NCBI GenBank assembly: GCA_022736595.1
Contig: DZDC01000025.1
Span: 1 to 24,521, forward strand
Length of the DNA stretch: 24,521 nt
Direction: 5' to 3'
Source of the DNA: Draconibacterium orientale
GTDB lineage: Bacteria; Bacteroidota; Bacteroidia; Bacteroidales; UBA1556
Of the stretch, positions 21,904 through 24,521 are shown piece by piece; position 1 is the first letter of the stretch; each line of letters starts with the position of its first letter. The notes below the pieces were generated by a model. That model saw only the letters and a list, made by a program, of their open reading frames with translations, did not search any database and was not told the DNA's origin. The translations under genes and the position numbers were made by a program.

Positions 21904-24149
21904 GATGCCACCTCCTTATTTTCTGGTTTCTCTAAAAGAAATGTTACAAAATTATTTCTCATACCTGTACCTCCCATAATTGGGTCTATTTTAATTTGTG
22001 TAATCAAAGGCATATCGTTAATTCCTTTTCCAAAAGCTCTGGAAAGCACGTTACGATTATGTCCAAAACCGTGAACCATATATACTGAATCGGGTCTAAT
22101 TCTTTCGGTAATTCGAGCTGAGGTCGAAAACTCGCTTACAACACCATCTTGATTTTGTAGCCAAATTTCTGTTCCATTCTCTATCCCCCATAATTGGGCG
22201 GTTTTTGGATTTATCCAAACCGAATTTGTATCCATTAAATCAAATAAATATGGGTTATTTTGTGTTCTTCCAAAAGTATGCATGGGCGCTCTTCCATATA
22301 CAAAATAATAATAACCAGGAGGCGCTGAATCATGCTTGGTGTATGTGGGTAACGGATTATATCCCTTTTCTGCAAAATCTGTTGAGTAAAGTTCAATCTT
22401 TCCAGTATTGGTATTAAACTCATAGGGTTCCCCTTCGGGAATGTAAATAAGATCACCGCTATCCATCGTTTTTACGCCGAGCAATTTCATTTCTTCGAGC
22501 GATGACCCAATTTGTTTAAACTGCCAATCTAAGACTTCTTCAAAATCTTTCCAAGGATAGTATTTATCTAAGCCTAATTTGAGGCCTATTTGTCGAGCTA
22601 TCCACCAAGAAGGTTTTGAGTTGTATAGAGGTTCGGTGGCTGGCATTCTAAAGGCTACCTGAGCAACTCTGTTTTTTCCACTTCTAGAATAATCATATCG
22701 CTCCAGATAGGTCGACTCAGGCAATACAACATCCGCATAACCCGTCATTTCCATGGGCATGGTATCAACCACTACAATCAATTCCTGATTTTCCATGGCC
22801 TTAAATATTTTTTTTCTATCAGGAATAGAGTTGATAAAACTTGTTCCAGCAATGAACCATCCTTTTATTTGGTGCTCTTTAGGATAATCGGGTAAACTTG
22901 CGTCAACAAAAACATTCGTTACTCCTACAGATGCATTTTTATACTTGTCTTTTGTAATGTCTTTCCAAGTCCATTTGGGTTCGGGATATTCTACTGTTGG
23001 AAATTCGGGAATCGTTTTTCTAACACCAAGGTACATTCCTCCACGACGGCCATATGCGCCAAGAAGTGCGTTTATGATAGCGATGGCGCGCAATCTTTGA
23101 GTGTCGTCGCCATACCATGTTGTGTGGCGTCCGGGATGTATTACGGCTGCTGGAGCTGCTGCTGCCATTTCATGGGCCGATTTTTTTATCAACTCAGGAT
23201 CTAAAGTGGTAATTCCTGAAGCCCATTCGGGAGTAAAGTTTTTAACATGTTCTTTAAGCTCCTCAAATCCAAATGCATACCTTTCTATATATTCCTTGTC
23301 GTAAATATTATCATAAATCAACACATGCATCCATGCTAGAAGTAAGGCCATGTCGGTTGAAGGTTTGATAGGTAACCAATGCGTAGCTTTTGAAGCAATG
23401 GTGCTCAACCTTGGATCAACTACAATTATTTTGGCGCCGTTATCGATGGCTATTGATACTTCTTGCACAAAACTGTTGTGCATATTCTCTCCAATATGAT
23501 TTCCGATGAATATAATGCATTTTGAGTTTTGCATATCAGCCGGTTCAGGACTTCCAACTCCACTGCCAAAGGTGGCAAAAAAACCAGCTTCGCGTGGACC
23601 GGCGCATTGTGCATACGCTGGTTCTGCATGATTTTCATTACCAAAAGAAGAAAACAAATGCTCAAAATGCTTTGCAGGAGCACCATGTACAAATAAAGCC
23701 ATGTGTTCAGGGCCATATTTTTTCTTGATTCCATTCATCTTTTTGGCAATGAAGTCAATAGCTTCATCCCATTCGGCTTCCCTAAAAGTTTGCTTACCGT
23801 CTTTATCGACATCCCGTATCAATGGCTTTTTCAAACGATCCTCATCATAATAGCTGCCAATGCCACCTGTGCCTCGTGGGCAAAGTTTTCCTCGGGCATG
23901 ATGATCGTCGTTGTTGCCTATAATCTTTTTGATTTTCCCTTCCCCATCTTTATAAACCCAAGCTCCACATTTCCAAAAGCAAATTTCGCAATAGGTTGGG
24001 GTTCTGGTCCACTTGCTTTCCTCATCAGAATTTATTTCTGTTTTAGATTCTACTGCTTTCAGGACTTGACCAATTACAGAGCCTGCTACAGCGGTGCCAG
24101 CAGCAGTCATTCCTGTAATCTTAATAAATTGTCGTCTTGTTGTTTTCAT
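21900..24149 (-). CDS. psrA: Tat-exported molybdopterin oxidoreductase of the PsrA/PhsA type
   Basis: The 749-residue catalytic subunit of the complex iron-sulfur molybdoenzyme family begins with a twin-arginine signal (T-R-R-Q-F-I-K at 4-10, then a hydrophobic stretch). It has the N-terminal [4Fe-4S] motif Cys54, Cys57, Cys61 and Cys90. Cys182 in A-Y-A-Q-C-A-G-P-R is the likely molybdenum ligand, and the C-terminal domain ends with a D-P-I-M-G-G-T-G-M-R segment that closes around the cofactor. Length and partners match polysulfide or thiosulfate reductase (PsrA/PhsA). Tetrathionate, arsenate and sulfite enzymes belong to the same wider family and cannot be excluded, but the YeeE and rhodanese neighbours point to sulfane sulfur. 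Direction (reduction or oxidation) is open. It is the first gene of the operon, with a promoter at 24206-24213. Confidence 0.92.
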   Translation of the reverse strand: MKTTRRQFIKITGMTAAGTAVAGSVIGQVLKAVESKTEINSDEESKWTRTPTYCEICFWKCGAWVYKDGEGKIKKIIGNNDDHHARGKLCPRGTGGIGSYYDEDRLKKPLIRDVDKDGKQTFREAEWDEAIDFIAKKMNGIKKKYGPEHMALFVHGAPAKHFEHLFSSFGNENHAEPAYAQCAGPREAGFFATFGSGVGSPEPADMQNSKCIIFIGNHIGENMHNSFVQEVSIAIDNGAKIIVVDPRLSTIASKATHWLPIKPSTDMALLLAWMHVLIYDNIYDKEYIERYAFGFEELKEHVKNFTPEWASGITTLDPELIKKSAHEMAAAAPAAVIHPGRHTTWYGDDTQRLRAIAIINALLGAYGRRGGMYLGVRKTIPEFPTVEYPEPKWTWKDITKDKYKNASVGVTNVFVDASLPDYPKEHQIKGWFIAGTSFINSIPDRKKIFKAMENQELIVVVDTMPMEMTGYADVVLPESTYLERYDYSRSGKNRVAQVAFRMPATEPLYNSKPSWWIARQIGLKLGLDKYYPWKDFEEVLDWQFKQIGSSLEEMKLLGVKTMDSGDLIYIPEGEPYEFNTNTGKIELYSTDFAEKGYNPLPTYTKHDSAPPGYYYFVYGRAPMHTFGRTQNNPYLFDLMDTNSVWINPKTAQLWGIENGTEIWLQNQDGVVSEFSTSARITERIRPDSVYMVHGFGHNRNVLSRAFGKGINDMPLITQIKIDPIMGGTGMRNNFVTFLLEKPENKEVAS
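21911..21918 (-). promoter_or_regulatory. Strong Shine-Dalgarno before psrB
   Basis: Minus-strand TAAGGAGG stands 7 nt before the psrB ATG, inside the last codons of psrA. Such full matches to the 16S tail are unusual in Bacteroidota. It supports the psrB start and coupled translation. Confidence 0.6.
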
Positions 24150-24205
24150 ATCCTAATACAATTATTTACTGTATTTCAATGCCATTATCCGATTTCGTTT
24201 CGCTG

Positions 24206-24213
24206 CAAATGTA
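24206..24213 (-). promoter_or_regulatory. -7 promoter box of the sulfur operon
   Basis: Minus-strand TACATTTG is a perfect TAnnTTTG match, 56 bp upstream of the psrA ATG. About 16-18 bp further upstream lies TGTTAA, a weak -33. It is the best promoter candidate in the upstream region. Confidence 0.6.
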
Positions 24214-24367
24214 TTTAGAATGTCCTTAACAGCTATTTTATAAATGTTATTCTAATAACCTATTTTAACCTATTGGTATCCAACGAGTCTTATTTATTCA
24301 CCTTTTTAAATAGCTAACTTAACTTACACGTTTACAGCACTTAGACTCTTAGTTAGAATTAATTTAA

Positions 24368-24388
24368 ATTGATAATTTCCTTATCAAT
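24368..24388. promoter_or_regulatory. Perfect dyad ATTGATAA-N5-TTATCAAT
   Basis: 8-bp arms (24368-24375 and 24381-24388) are perfect inverses with a 5-nt centre. It could be an operator or a small hairpin; it lies about 155 bp upstream of the predicted psrA -7 box. Confidence 0.45.
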
Positions 24389-24400
24389 CACATAATTTAT

Positions 24401-24416
24401 AATGATAAAAATCATT
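24401..24416. promoter_or_regulatory. CRP/FNR-like dyad AATGAT-AAAA-ATCATT
   Basis: The inner part TGAT-N4-ATCA equals the core of the CRP/FNR-superfamily consensus TTGAT-N4-ATCAA; only the outermost pair differs. It lies about 190 bp upstream of the predicted psrA -7 box, which is far for direct activation, so it may serve a divergent gene outside the window. Confidence 0.4.
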
Positions 24417-24497
24417 TTTCAATAGGCCTTGCCAATAACGAAACATTGTTGTCCGAAAAAAAAACCCTAAAATATGCTGAACCACCAGATCTATTTT

Positions 24498-24510
24498 GTC
24501 CCAACGGGAT
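24498..24510. repeat. Short hairpin GTCCC-AAC-GGGAT
   Basis: TCCC and GGGA pair around a 3-nt loop. On the minus strand it reads ATCCCGTTGGGAC, a word I recall from interspersed Bacteroidota repeats. Compare the hairpin at 16225-16237. Confidence 0.6.
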
Positions 24511-24521
24511 TTTTGCAATTT

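Larger units (their letters stand above)
24214..24521. other. Upstream region of the sulfur operon, no gene seen
   Basis: This AT-rich stretch up to the window edge holds no coding frame I can support. It contains two dyads (24368-24388 and 24401-24416) and a short hairpin at 24498-24510. A divergent gene may start beyond the edge. Confidence 0.6.

Noticed and set aside
21900..24149. Assignment as sulfite dehydrogenase (SoeA) or arsenate reductase (ArrA)
   Set aside because: The length, four-cluster ferredoxin, NrfD anchor and YeeE/rhodanese neighbours fit PsrA/PhsA better, though the substrate is not proven.

Overview
The window reads as a chromosomal piece of a Bacteroidota genome, plausibly Flavobacteriia-like, though I cannot go below phylum with confidence. 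The main signs are a gingipain-type C25 protease ending in a type IX secretion sorting domain, several upstream regions with the Bacteroidota -7 promoter word TAnnTTTG, almost no Shine-Dalgarno sequences, lipoproteins with an acidic stretch after the lipid Cys, and intergenic hairpins of the ATCCC-nnn-GGGAT kind that I know from this phylum.

Left part (1-4.3 kb, minus strand): a surface-type lipoprotein of unknown function with its own promoter and terminator, a SpoU/TrmH rRNA/tRNA 2'-O-methyltransferase, an EnvC-like murein hydrolase activator and an EamA/DMT exporter. They are followed by about 430 bp of repeat-rich intergenic DNA. Middle part (4.3-10.5 kb): a PhnA/YjdM zinc-ribbon protein and a RelA/SpoT-family alarmone enzyme on the plus strand. 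The latter runs tail to tail, with a 4-bp overlap, into a 1154-residue secreted C25 peptidase on the minus strand.

Housekeeping block (10.5-16.0 kb, minus strand): an M23 membrane endopeptidase, dxr, rseP and dxs, transcribed in that order. Two MEP isoprenoid enzymes thus flank the site-2 protease, and dxs has its own promoter. A 630-bp gene-free stretch with several consecutive hairpins follows.

Right part (16.6-24.2 kb, minus strand) is the most interesting: an eight-gene sulfur module that starts from a good promoter before psrA and ends at a strong intrinsic terminator. It encodes a Tat-exported molybdopterin oxidoreductase, a four-cluster ferredoxin subunit and an NrfD membrane subunit (a PsrABC/PhsABC-like complex), then two half-size YeeE/YedE sulfur transporters, then three exported rhodanese-fold proteins. 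All three rhodanese proteins end with Cys as the penultimate residue, two of them in an identical Gly-Gly-Gly-Cys-Asn tail on a flexible linker. Two have lost the catalytic Cys of the rhodanese loop, while the third is a tandem protein with one dead and one intact domain. I infer a sulfane-sulfur relay: the intact rhodanese makes or accepts persulfide, the dead ones carry sulfur on a C-terminal swinging Cys (in the style of SoxY or DsrC), the Psr-like enzyme reduces or oxidises it, and the YeeE pair brings sulfur inward. This reading is a hypothesis, but the sequence features under it are directly visible.
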